Assembly: GCA_905373605.1 (NCBI GenBank)
Contig: CAJPTO010000008.1
Coordinates: 1-29,010 of the forward strand
Length of the DNA: 29,010 nt
Direction: 5' to 3'
Origin: an uncultured Prevotella sp.
Lineage (GTDB): Bacteria > Bacteroidota > Bacteroidia > Bacteroidales > Bacteroidaceae
Shown here: positions 1 through 7,211 of the stretch, piece by piece
How positions within the stretch are numbered: the stretch's first letter is position 1
Layout of the letters: each line of letters begins with the position of its first letter
Translations under genes and position numbers: made by a program
Notes under the pieces: generated by a model
Told to the model about the DNA's origin: nothing
The model's database searches: none
The model's input: the letters and a program-made list of their open reading frames with translations, nothing else

Positions 1-25
1 GCTAACAACCTAAAAATTACATATT

Positions 26-109
26 ATGGACATATTCAGCAAAATCGCCGCTGGCGAAATACCTAGCTACAAATGTGCAGAAGACAACCAGTTTTACGCC
101 TTCTTGTGA
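26..109 (+). pseudogene. HIT-family protein, N-terminal fragment (27 codons)
   Basis: An ATG at 26 opens a frame beginning MDIFSKIAAGEIPSYKCAED and ending in YAFL before TGA at 107-109. This is the standard start of Bacteroidota HIT (histidine-triad) nucleotide hydrolases, where the text normally continues D-I-N-P and later reaches the HxHxH catalytic triad. Here the similarity stops after Leu27, and no frame of the next 500 bases carries the missing GHTLVIPK or HxHxH segments. The gene is therefore truncated, by deletion or rearrangement, rather than frameshifted. A single extra T before GAC would explain the stop but not the loss of similarity afterwards. A 27-residue product without the triad cannot be an active hydrolase. 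An intact copy may exist elsewhere on the chromosome. Confidence 0.8.
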
Positions 110-237
110 CATGTAAGCCATATTCTTTTAACCTTATTTTTGTTGGTGTTAGTTTTCCTGTGACAAATAATTACAAATTCCGTCAGCTGCATGTTGCCGG
201 AATTATTCATGTTCGTGTGCAACGTAGTTTTCTGCCA

Positions 238-269
238 AGGCAGCGTTCCGAAATGGCTTCACGCTGCCT
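238..269. other. 9-bp inverted repeat in the gene-free stretch 110-624
   Basis: AGGCAGCGT (238-246) and ACGCTGCCT (261-269) are perfect reverse complements around a 14-base loop. There is no T-run directly after it on the plus strand, so it is not a clear terminator. The surrounding 110-624 region has no convincing ORF; the one long reading frame at 73-327 begins inside the HIT fragment and resembles nothing. Confidence 0.6.
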
Positions 270-408
270 ATTGGGCTTAACCGTCTGTTCTCTTATCAGG
301 CGACAAGTTAACGAGTTGGCGAGTTAACAAGGCTTTTTGCCCTGCTCGCGATGCCCATTTGGCTTTACGAAAATGTTTCGAAGTTTCTTTGTATGGATAT
401 AGATGCTG

Positions 409-439
409 CAAAGTTAGGCTTTTTTTAGCTAATGAGCAA
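409..439 (-). promoter_or_regulatory. Leftward Bacteroidota-type promoter in a gene-free region
   Basis: Read on the minus strand, TTG (439-437) is followed by exactly 20 bases and then TAACTTTG (416-409). This fits the Bacteroidota sigma-ABfr consensus TTG-N19/20-TAnnTTTG. Transcription would start near 402 and run left towards the truncated HIT gene, where no minus-strand ORF of useful size is seen. Confidence 0.5.
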
Positions 440-593
440 GCATTGGATGTAAAAAATGATTAAATTTGTTATGTTTTGTGTTTCCTTGTTCGAAGCACGC
501 TTCCCAAGTTCATGTTTCGGTGCTCCCATTCCTTATATATTAGGAACACGAAAAAAAACTTTGGCTTTTCTTTACACTTTCAACTATTTTCCG

Positions 594-601
594 TAACTTT
601 G
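594..601 (+). promoter_or_regulatory. Putative -7 box for the TlpA gene
   Basis: TAACTTTG at 594-601 matches the Bacteroidota -7 element TAnnTTTG and lies about 24 bases before the ATG at 625. A TTG at the expected -33 distance is missing (the region reads TTTAC), so the upstream half is weak. No comparable box is seen before the following genes at 1294 and 3316, so this promoter may serve all three. Confidence 0.5.
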
Positions 602-624
602 TAAACCCAATTCAAGATACCACG

Positions 625-1110
625 ATGAAGAAACTAAATCTACTTATCGCCGCCCTCATGGTGGCTCTTGTCGCAGGCGCTCAAACACGATTGCCGAACG
701 TGACACTTAAAGACATCGCCGGAAACAGCGTGAGAACAGACACGCTGAGCAATGGCGGAAAACCACTTGTCGTGGCTTTCTTCGCTACTTGGTGCAAACC
801 TTGTAACCGCGAACTGAAGGCCATCGACGAGGTGTATGAAGACTGGAAAAGCGAAACGGGCGTGAAAATCGTTGCCGTGGGCATTGACCAAGCACAGAAC
901 ATCAATAAAGTGAAACCTCTGGTGGACGAGAACGGTTGGACGTACCACGTGTTGCTCGACCCCAATGGTGAATTGAAACGGGCCCTAGGCGTGCAGATGA
1001 TACCTTATACCCTGCTGCTTGATGGGCAAGGCAACATCGTTTACAAGCACAATGGGTATACTGATGGGGCCGAAGATGAGCTTTTCGAGAAAATAAAGGC
1101 TTGCAAGTAA
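625..1110 (+). CDS. TlpA/ResA-like periplasmic thiol-disulfide protein
   Basis: The 161-residue product starts with a signal peptide (MKKLNLLIAALMVALVAGAQ, cleavage probably after Ala19-Gln20) and continues as one thioredoxin fold. The redox motif WCKPC has cysteines at 57 and 60, in the usual FFATWCKPC setting, and a cis-proline segment QMIPYTLLL follows near residue 130. The length is typical of short TlpA-family proteins, which reduce or isomerise disulfides of exported proteins in the periplasm. The start is fixed by the signal peptide and a promoter box 24 bases upstream. It precedes a DUF6029 gene and an Omp28 gene on the same strand, with gaps of about 180 and 220 bases, and both later thioredoxin-like products carry CxxC motifs. 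The partner protein is not known. Confidence 0.85.
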   Translation: MKKLNLLIAALMVALVAGAQTRLPNVTLKDIAGNSVRTDTLSNGGKPLVVAFFATWCKPCNRELKAIDEVYEDWKSETGVKIVAVGIDQAQNINKVKPLVDENGWTYHVLLDPNGELKRALGVQMIPYTLLLDGQGNIVYKHNGYTDGAEDELFEKIKACK

Positions 1111-1293
1111 GCGGGCATCTGGCGATGCCTAACAACGCTTGGCTGCACACGTGGCCGAAACTTATCAGGATAAACTACTTCACAGGGCGACAAACGCGCT
1201 TGTATGGTTGGGTTCTAGAGGTGTTTTCACGCCGTTTCTCAAGAACCGCCAAATGTTAAAACAAATATTAAAGCCACACAAACCAAAACGATT

Positions 1294-3093
1294 ATGTTTC
1301 TGAACGAAATCTCAAAAACACCATCTAAAAAAATGAAGCTTACATTACAACCCCGGCAAAGACGTTGGATGGGCTTGCCCTTGCAACGTTTGTTGGGCAG
1401 AAGCATCGAAGCAACACACCCAAACACACCCTCCAAGGCCTGCCGAGCTTGTTGGAAACCTTGGGGAAAGGCTTTCACAATGGCCTTGTTTTATGCCTTG
1501 CCGCTTGCAACGGCTGCACAAGAGGGGCAGAAAGCTACCATCGACCTGCACGGGTCGATACAAACAGACATGCTGTTGCCCGAAAACGACACACGGACGG
1601 GCGCAACAAAAGCCAACGGCGACTTTCTGAACAACACTTACATCGAACTGGGAGCAACCTTCAAACAGTTTGGTGCTGGGATGCGGATGGAGTATTTGCA
1701 GCATCCCTTGCCTGGCTTCGAACCCGATTTCAAGGGTTGGGGCGTGCCTCATTATTTTGTAAGTTGGGGCGGAGATCGCGTGTATGTCGTCGCCGGAACG
1801 GTGTACGAGCAGTTTGGTTCGGGCTTCATCCTCCGCACATACGAGGAGAGAAGCTTGGGGATAGACAATGCTCTGCTGGGCGGAAAAATAATGGCAAACC
1901 TCTTGCCAGGGGTCTCGGTGAAGGCCGTGGCTGGCAAACAACGCCGATATTGGCACCTCAACCCGGGCTTTATTGCTGGTGGCAGCATGACGTTGCGCTT
2001 TGAAGAATGGTTCAAGGGCTTGGAAAAGAACAATCACTCTTTCAGAGTGGGCGCATCGATGGTGAACAAATACGAGCCAGACGAGGTGATAATGGCCGAT
2101 GCCAACCATCGTCTGCGGCTGCCCCGCAACGTTTTGGCTTACGATGTTCGTGCCGTTTGGCAGCACGCCGGCTACAATGTGCTGGCCGAATACGCCCAAA
2201 AAGGGCAGGACCCAACGGCAGACAACGGATATATCTATCGCAACGGCTATGTGGCCATGCTGTCGGCGATGTACTCCAAGCGCGGTGCTAGCCTGCAATT
2301 ACAGGCAAAACGCAGCGTGAACATGGGATTTCGGTCTAGCCGAAGCATGGTGGGTACGTCGTCGTTCATCAATCATCTGCCCGCCTTCACCTACGAACAC
2401 ACCTACGCTTTGCCCGCGCTTCGCCCCTATGCCACGCAACCGCTGGGCGAATGGGCTTATCAAGCGGCCGCCGGCTACACGCTCAAAAAGGGCACAACGC
2501 TAGGCGGACGTTACGGCACAACATTGAGATTGCGGTTCTCGCACGTGCACGGCATCGACCAAAACGTGCATGGCGGCAAGGGAACAGATGGCTATGGCTC
2601 GGCTTTCTGGGCGTGGGGAGATGCCACTTACTATCAAGACCTGAACCTGCAGGTGGACAAAAAATGGAATCCTTCGCTGCAAACCACGCTGATGTATGCC
2701 AACCAACGCTACAACAAAACGGTGGTTGAGGGCGAAGGGGGTATGATTAAGGCCAACATCTTCGTGGCCGACGTGAATTGGAAGTTGGCTCCACGCACCA
2801 CTTTGCGCACCGAAGCACAATACTTGCAATCGAAAGACGATGACGGCGACTGGCTTTTCGGCCTTGCAGAGCTGTCGTTGGCACGCCATTGGATGTTCAC
2901 CGTGAGCGACCTTTACAACGCTGGCTCCACCCATACGCACTATTACCAGGCCTTGGTGACGCTCAACAGCGGCGCACATCGCCTGCAACTGGGTTACGGA
3001 CGCACGCGCGACGGATATAATTGCAGTGGGGGCGTGTGCCGATACATCCCTGCTACCAAGGGCGCAACGCTATCTTATAACTATAATTTCTAG
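1294..3093 (+). CDS. DUF6029-family outer-membrane protein
   Basis: The 599-residue frame has the look of a Bacteroidota outer-membrane barrel: from about residue 80 it is a succession of short amphipathic strands with many aromatic residues, and it ends in YNYNF with a terminal phenylalanine. Stretches such as TVYEQFGSGFILRTYEERSL match my recollection of DUF6029 proteins, whose function is unknown. The N-terminus is odd: about 60 basic residues precede the hydrophobic segment MALFYALPLATAAQ. The true start may be Met14 (1333) or Met63 (1480), the latter giving a short signal peptide lacking the usual basic n-region. It lies between a TlpA-like gene and an Omp28 lipoprotein gene, suggesting an envelope complex in which the thioredoxin-like proteins act on the barrel or its partners. 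That role is inference. Confidence 0.7.
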   Translation: MFLNEISKTPSKKMKLTLQPRQRRWMGLPLQRLLGRSIEATHPNTPSKACRACWKPWGKAFTMALFYALPLATAAQEGQKATIDLHGSIQTDMLLPENDTRTGATKANGDFLNNTYIELGATFKQFGAGMRMEYLQHPLPGFEPDFKGWGVPHYFVSWGGDRVYVVAGTVYEQFGSGFILRTYEERSLGIDNALLGGKIMANLLPGVSVKAVAGKQRRYWHLNPGFIAGGSMTLRFEEWFKGLEKNNHSFRVGASMVNKYEPDEVIMADANHRLRLPRNVLAYDVRAVWQHAGYNVLAEYAQKGQDPTADNGYIYRNGYVAMLSAMYSKRGASLQLQAKRSVNMGFRSSRSMVGTSSFINHLPAFTYEHTYALPALRPYATQPLGEWAYQAAAGYTLKKGTTLGGRYGTTLRLRFSHVHGIDQNVHGGKGTDGYGSAFWAWGDATYYQDLNLQVDKKWNPSLQTTLMYANQRYNKTVVEGEGGMIKANIFVADVNWKLAPRTTLRTEAQYLQSKDDDGDWLFGLAELSLARHWMFTVSDLYNAGSTHTHYYQALVTLNSGAHRLQLGYGRTRDGYNCSGGVCRYIPATKGATLSYNYNF

Positions 3094-3123
3094 GTTAGGT
3101 TTGAGGTTTTGAAGTTCTTCATG

Positions 3124-3158
3124 TGCGTATTGCAAGTTTTCGCTAAAGCAAATACGCA
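3124..3158. other. Hairpin between the DUF6029 and Omp28 genes
   Basis: TGCGTATT (3124-3131) pairs perfectly with AATACGCA (3151-3158), and the stem extends by GC/GC with one bulged base. No T-tract follows on the plus strand. It could be an mRNA-stabilising or attenuating stem between two co-transcribed genes, or a repeat remnant. Confidence 0.45.
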
Positions 3159-3261
3159 AGGACATGGCAGAATTGGAACATTAGAACGGCCTAAGCGAGA
3201 TGTTTTTACAGGCTTATTGGGCATAAATCAAATACAAACAAAATAACTAACAAGGCTATTT

Positions 3262-3300
3262 ACTCCCCTCTCCCCTTGGAGAGAGGTAGGGGATGAGGCC
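3262..3300 (+). repeat. GC-rich palindromic element, copy A
   Basis: ACTCCCCTCTCCCCTTGG followed by AGAGAGGTAGGGGATGAGGCC: the CCCCTCTCC and GGAGAGAGG arms form a hairpin. It is one of five copies of a ~40-bp element in the window (others at 4101, 24090, 27386, 27671). It sits 15 bases before the Omp28 start, in the forward orientation. Confidence 0.75.
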
Positions 3301-3315
3301 GAAACACAATAGATA

Positions 3316-4101
3316 ATGCACATCAAACCATCACACATACTGCTTGCCACCCTTTTCTTGGGGGCATGCAACGACATCGCACCGGGCGACAGGCTTATCG
3401 AGATGCCTGCAACAACCGCCAAACGCAAGGTGCTTGTAGAAGAATTTACGGGTCAACGCTGCCTTAACTGCCCTGCCGCCGCAGCAGAGCTGGCGCGATT
3501 GCAGGCGCAATATGGGGCGGACACGCTCGTTGTGGTGGCCATTCATGGTGGCAAACTGGCCGTTATGCCCAACGCAAAGACGCGTGGTTTGGCCACACCG
3601 CTGGGCAATAGCTATGCCGAACATTGGGGCGTGTCCAACAGTTTGCCGAATGTTTTGGTGAATAGGCAACATGCGGGGCCGATAAAAGACGCGTGGGCAG
3701 CAAAGATACGCACGGCGATGGAAAACGAATCGGCCATGCAACTGAAGCTCACAACCGCCTACGATGCCGCCAATCGCGAGTTACAAGTAAACACTTCTGC
3801 ACGCACTTTGGCCGAGAATGTGGATGGTAAGCTGCAACTCTGGCTCATTGAGGATGGGATTGTAGCCCCACAGCAGTTTCCTAAGAATGTCTTTAAGCAA
3901 GATTATGTGCACAACCATGTGTTCCGCGCCACGCTAAACGGTGATTGGGGCGAGGAGATAAGCTTGCCTGCCAATGGCGAAAAGACTTTCAACCACAGGC
4001 TAAAGCTGCCCAATGACATCAATGCCGACAAGGCTTGGGTGGTGGCGTTCGTGTATAACGAGGGCGGAGTGGTGCAAGTGGAAAGAGCAAAAGCAAAGTA
4101 G
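3316..4101 (+). CDS. Omp28-family lipoprotein with thioredoxin-like CxxC
   Basis: The 261-residue product begins with a lipoprotein signal (MHIKPSHILLATLFLGAC; lipobox LGAC, Cys18). The segment KRKVLVEEFTGQRCLNCPAA, with cysteines at 49 and 52, is the hallmark of Omp28-related outer-membrane proteins, which combine a thioredoxin-like domain with a C-terminal beta domain. Porphyromonas Omp28 is a surface lipoprotein implicated in adhesion; a redox role is suggested only by the CxxC. The remainder, with WLIEDGIVAPQQFP and DYVHNHVFRATLNGDWG, is typical of the family's C-terminal half. The gene is bracketed by two inverted copies of the GC-rich palindromic element, and the downstream copy begins at the stop codon. 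It is probably co-transcribed with the DUF6029 gene. Confidence 0.8.
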   Translation: MHIKPSHILLATLFLGACNDIAPGDRLIEMPATTAKRKVLVEEFTGQRCLNCPAAAAELARLQAQYGADTLVVVAIHGGKLAVMPNAKTRGLATPLGNSYAEHWGVSNSLPNVLVNRQHAGPIKDAWAAKIRTAMENESAMQLKLTTAYDAANRELQVNTSARTLAENVDGKLQLWLIEDGIVAPQQFPKNVFKQDYVHNHVFRATLNGDWGEEISLPANGEKTFNHRLKLPNDINADKAWVVAFVYNEGGVVQVERAKAK

Positions 4102-4145
4102 GCTCACCCCCAAGCCTTCTCCAGGGGGAGAGGGGAGTGGTATGT
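4101..4145 (-). repeat. GC-rich palindromic element, copy B
   Basis: GGCTCACCCCCAAGCC followed by TTCTCCAGGGGGAGAGGGGAG is the reverse complement of copy A and of the copies at 24090 and 27671. It starts on the last base of the Omp28 stop codon, so A and B form an inverted pair around that single gene. Confidence 0.75.
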
Positions 4146-4160
4146 AATGTTGCATGTCTT

Positions 4161-4260
4161 GACAGAAGCACATGTCTTTTGACAGAAGCACATGCCTTTT
4201 GACAGAAGTACATGCTCTTTTGACAGGAGTACATGTCTTTTTTGACAGAAGAACATAAGG
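4161..4260. repeat. Tandem array, unit 20-22 bp (GACAGAAGCACATGTCTTTT)
   Basis: Five units start at 4161, 4181, 4201, 4222 and 4244, growing from 20 to 22 bp through extra T residues and ending in a partial unit. The half-sites GACA and TGTC of each full unit are a dyad. No gene is seen in 4102-4440, which holds this array, copy B and the octamer tract that follows. Confidence 0.8.
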
Positions 4261-4272
4261 ACATATTTATTT

Positions 4273-4358
4273 TTTCACCTTTTCACCTTTTCACCTTTTC
4301 ACCTTTAAAAGGCGTTAGCCATCCTTTCACTTTTTCACCTTTTCACCCTTTCACCTTT
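4273..4358. repeat. TTTTCACC octamer tract, interrupted by AGGCGTTAGCCATC
   Basis: TTTTCACC-type octamers run from 4273 to about 4305 and again from 4325 to 4358. Between them lies AGGCGTTAGCCATC (4310-4323). The same pair, GGCGTTAGCCATC then TTTTCACCTTTTCA, recurs at 5213-5239, so it is a dispersed composite repeat. It lies about 80 bases before the ATG at 4441. Confidence 0.7.
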
Positions 4359-4440
4359 AAAGATCCGTTTTGCCTTCTTTGTCGATGGGTTGGAATGAGG
4401 TCCTTTTAATGAAATAGATAAGTTTAAAATAAGAAATCAA

Positions 4441-5142
4441 ATGAGAAAATTTTTACTTTTAAGTGTATTGTTTTGCAGCGCGCTTTCAATGATGGCGCAA
4501 GGCAATAGTCGTGAACTCGTATTGGTAGACGCCAGTGGTAAGGTTGTTACCGAGGGCGCAACGCTGTCGTTCAATAAGATGGAAGACGGCGGATTTGGCG
4601 ACCGTAAGGTTATCCATACAGGATTAAAGGTGCGAAACACCACAGGGAAAGACCTTAAAGTGATGCTTACTGCCGAGATTGTGGATATAGATAATGGCAG
4701 TTCGGCCTTGCAAGTGTGCTTCCCCAGCGAGTGTAACTATTGGGAAGAAAAAGGTTTGTACCACACAGGTGCGGCAAAGATTGAACCTTTCGCCGAGAAC
4801 AAGGTCGACAACACCAACAACGACCGCTCTCTTGAAACCGAACTGACCATCCTCGATGCTGGTCATTGCACGGCTATTCTTCGTTTTTACACCACGGACA
4901 GTGATGAAAACGAAGAAGAAGCAAAGCCTGGAAAGCTGCTCACCACCGTCACGCTGAAGTTTAACAGCAATGCAACGGGCATACAACGTCTGCAACGCGG
5001 CAGCCAGGACAATGCAAATGCCGTGTATACCCTGCAAGGAACGCTCGTTGGACGCAACATTGACAGCCTCAATAGCTTGCCCCAAGGCGTTTATTTGGTT
5101 CGTATGAACGGAAAGACAACTAAAGTTGTGGTGGGGAGATGA
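4441..5142 (+). CDS. Small secreted protein with T9SS-type C-terminal tail
   Basis: The 233-residue product has a clear signal peptide (MRKFLLLSVLFCSALSMMAQ) and a beta-rich body of no recognised family, with two cysteines close together (VCFPSEC) and an acidic patch DSDENEEEAK near residue 160. The last 50 residues end in LPQGVYLVRMNGKTTKVVVG, the pattern of Bacteroidota type A sorting domains that target proteins to the type IX secretion system. Such tails are removed at the surface, where cargo is released or anchored to A-LPS. The body resembles neither the Omp28 proteins on each side nor a known enzyme, so the function is unknown. The start is fixed by the signal peptide. Confidence 0.75.
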   Translation: MRKFLLLSVLFCSALSMMAQGNSRELVLVDASGKVVTEGATLSFNKMEDGGFGDRKVIHTGLKVRNTTGKDLKVMLTAEIVDIDNGSSALQVCFPSECNYWEEKGLYHTGAAKIEPFAENKVDNTNNDRSLETELTILDAGHCTAILRFYTTDSDENEEEAKPGKLLTTVTLKFNSNATGIQRLQRGSQDNANAVYTLQGTLVGRNIDSLNSLPQGVYLVRMNGKTTKVVVGR

Positions 5143-5306
5143 TGGTTTAGTTAAGTAGTTAAGGAGATGTGTTAGAAGTTAAGTTGGTAAGCTGTTAAGC
5201 CAAATGTATGTAGGCGTTAGCCATCTTTTCACCTTTTCAATGGAGTTACGCCAAATGCGTTGTTGGCGCATCGCTTTCATAATCATGTTAAAGTGTAAAC
5301 AGAATA

Positions 5307-5397
5307 ACTCCTAAACTAACGAACTCAAAAACTCATGAACTCATGAACTAAAATAACAACTCATGAACTAGAATAAAAACTCATAAACTAAAATAAC
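5307..5397 (+). repeat. AACTCATGAACTAAAA leader repeats
   Basis: The bases just before the ATG at 5398 are a degenerate tandem of ACTCATGAACT/ACTCATAAACTAAAATAAC units running up to the start codon. Near-identical leaders precede the endoglycosidase gene (18749-18870) and, on the minus strand, the lipoprotein gene (13922-14003). The upstream part of this intergenic region (5143-5306) holds only a second GGCGTTAGCCATC/TTTTCACC copy. Confidence 0.75.
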
Positions 5398-6717
5398 ATG
5401 AAAAGACTACTATCGTTGCGCTTTTCTGCGCTTATGGCCGTGTTATGTGTCTGTTTAACGGCCTTCGCCGCCTATGGCGAGAACAACTTAGCCCCCATTG
5501 CAGCACCGCGTCTGTTCATTGCCAAAGGTGCAAGCGATGCCAAAGGCACATTTTCGTGTGTGAACTATGGCAGCAAAGCCGTTTCCTCTTTCCATTATAA
5601 GGCTAGCATCGACGGCAAAGTGGTGGAAGAGAAAGACGTTCGCTTGGCAGAACCCATCAAACCGGGCGAGTCGGGCAAGCTACATGTTGCCATTCCCACC
5701 CAAAACAAGCTTGGCGACACGCAACTTGTATGCGAAGTGAGCCACGTTAACGGGAAATACAATGAGAGTACGGTCACTATCTCCACACTCGATATCACCG
5801 TACTTACCAAAGTGCCAGTAAAACGAGTGGTTTTTGAAGATTACACTGCCACGTGGTGTCAGTATTGTCCGCGTGCAACGGCAGTAATGGAGTATCTGGC
5901 AAAGCATCATCCCGACGACTTTATCGGGATTGCCATACATCAAGGCAGAGATCCCATGACTGTTTTTGGATATAAACCTCCTGTTAAAGGCAAATTTGGT
6001 TTGCCTTATGTGTTGGCTGCACGCGACAATAAAGTGGCGGGCTTTACGGGAGAGGACTATTATCAAGCGGTTAAACAGCTTGGGGCATTGATGGATGTCG
6101 ATGTAAAGGCACAATGGAATGCAAGTGGGTCAGCTGTTAATGTGCAATCCACCACCACCTTTCGCACCAATTTATCAGATGCCAAATATGCCTTAGCATA
6201 CGTTTTGCAGGAAGACAGCATGCATAATGCCAGTTGGGCGCAAGCAAACAGTTTCCATGATGTTGAGGGTTTGTTGGGCGAGAACGAGTTCCTCGACCTC
6301 TTTATCAAGTCGCCGAGCTACGTTTACGGCCTTAAGTTCAACCATGTGGCACGATCTTTTTTAGGCATTGAAGATGGTTTGCAAGGCTCGCTGCCCAAGA
6401 AAGCTGTGGCCGACCAAGCCATTGAACACAAAACGGTGTTTAAGGGAGCGGGACAGCAATGGACGATGCAAAACAAAAACAACCTGCATGTGGTGGTATT
6501 GGTTATCGACAATGCCACGCATCACATCGTTAATGCCGCACGTTGCCACATAGAACCGCACAACACAACTGCCATCGCACCCATAAAAGCTGTGGGAGAA
6601 CGCACGGAAGTGGCCCGATTTAACCTGCGCGGTCAACGCCTTTCTGCACCCGAAGTGGGGATAAACATCGTGAAGTATAGCGATGGCAGTGTAGAAAAGG
6701 TGTGCGTTAGGCCTTAG
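5398..6717 (+). CDS. Omp28-like secreted thioredoxin-fold protein with T9SS-type tail
   Basis: The 439-residue product has a signal peptide (MKRLLSLRFSALMAVLCVCL, cleavage near AAYG). Residues ~35-135 form a beta-sandwich-like N-terminal domain. Residues ~140-330 are an Omp28/thioredoxin-like domain with VVFEDYTATWCQYCPRATAV, cysteines at 154 and 157. The C-terminus, FNLRGQRLSAPEVGINIVKY then SDGSVEKVCV, matches the short sorting tails of Prevotella T9SS cargo. Unlike the lipoprotein at 3316, it lacks a lipobox and has an extra N-terminal domain, so it is probably exported through T9SS rather than lipid-anchored. Together with the TlpA-like protein it makes three CxxC thioredoxin folds within about 6 kb. 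Substrates are unknown; redox activity is inferred from the motif. Confidence 0.75.
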   Translation: MKRLLSLRFSALMAVLCVCLTAFAAYGENNLAPIAAPRLFIAKGASDAKGTFSCVNYGSKAVSSFHYKASIDGKVVEEKDVRLAEPIKPGESGKLHVAIPTQNKLGDTQLVCEVSHVNGKYNESTVTISTLDITVLTKVPVKRVVFEDYTATWCQYCPRATAVMEYLAKHHPDDFIGIAIHQGRDPMTVFGYKPPVKGKFGLPYVLAARDNKVAGFTGEDYYQAVKQLGALMDVDVKAQWNASGSAVNVQSTTTFRTNLSDAKYALAYVLQEDSMHNASWAQANSFHDVEGLLGENEFLDLFIKSPSYVYGLKFNHVARSFLGIEDGLQGSLPKKAVADQAIEHKTVFKGAGQQWTMQNKNNLHVVVLVIDNATHHIVNAARCHIEPHNTTAIAPIKAVGERTEVARFNLRGQRLSAPEVGINIVKYSDGSVEKVCVRP

Positions 6718-6843
6718 TTGGCGTAACTACTGCTTCTTAGTCCTGAACTGGCGTAAGGAAACAGCAGCGTTATAGTCGAAAAGTATTGGCTTCATAGCCT
6801 CGTTTCTCAACGAACTTGCATCGTATTTGTCAGTACAACGCAT

Positions 6844-6953
6844 CTTGTACTGTCGCTACAAGGTGCTTGTACTGTCGCTACAAGGCTCTGGTACTGTTGC
6901 TACAAGGCTCTGGTACTGTTGCTACAAGATGCTTGTAGTGTGCCATTAGCCAG
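6844..6953. repeat. 22-bp tandem array I (CTTGTACTGTCGCTACAAGG type)
   Basis: Five units of exactly 22 bp start at 6844, 6866, 6888, 6910 and 6932. The first two contain the perfect dyad CTTGTA-N7-TACAAG; units three and four read CTGGTA...TACAAG; the last is degenerate. The array lies between convergent genes (ends at 6717 and 7212). The rest of that 494-base gap holds a hairpin terminator and no gene. The unit is clearly related to the array at 17355-17465. Confidence 0.85.
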
Positions 6954-7096
6954 TGATAGCCCCACAAGATGGTGGTAAATGCGCCGTTGTTCAAGGGGTG
7001 TAATTTTCCAAGGGCAAAGCTTTTTGGTGCATATTCGCACGCATCAGCATGCAACATGTGTGGGAATGCAACGCTTATTGGGCAATGCCATGTAAC

Positions 7097-7145
7097 GAAG
7101 AGGGGGTAAAGTCAACCGGATTGGTTGGCTTTACCCCCTTTCTTC
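7097..7145. terminator. Long hairpin terminator between convergent genes
   Basis: GGGGGTAAAGTCAACC (7102-7117) pairs with GGTTGGCTTTACCCCC (7123-7138) around a five-base loop, with a single G-U wobble, and GAAG/CTTC extends the base. It lies 67 bases past the stop of the leftward M16 gene and downstream of the rightward gene ending at 6717. It may stop transcription from both sides, although T-runs are short. Confidence 0.7.
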
Positions 7146-7211
7146 ATGAGGTTTGTGTAAGATGTTTTGCCGGGTAATGAGTAAGGTGATGACGTTTAGC
7201 CTCGCCCTTTC

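Noticed and set aside
73..327. 84-codon plus-strand frame overlapping the HIT fragment
   Set aside because: It begins out of frame inside the HIT remnant, has no family resemblance, signal or promoter, and crosses the 9-bp hairpin and leader-repeat sequence.
1114..1129. Hairpin GGCATC-TGGC-GATGCC after the TlpA gene as a terminator
   Set aside because: The stem is only six base pairs and no T-run follows; co-transcription with the next gene remains possible.
6844..6953. Possible CRISPR array
   Set aside because: The 22-bp units are directly adjacent without unique spacers, they are internally palindromic, and no cas gene is nearby. The same holds for 17355-17465 and 4161-4260.
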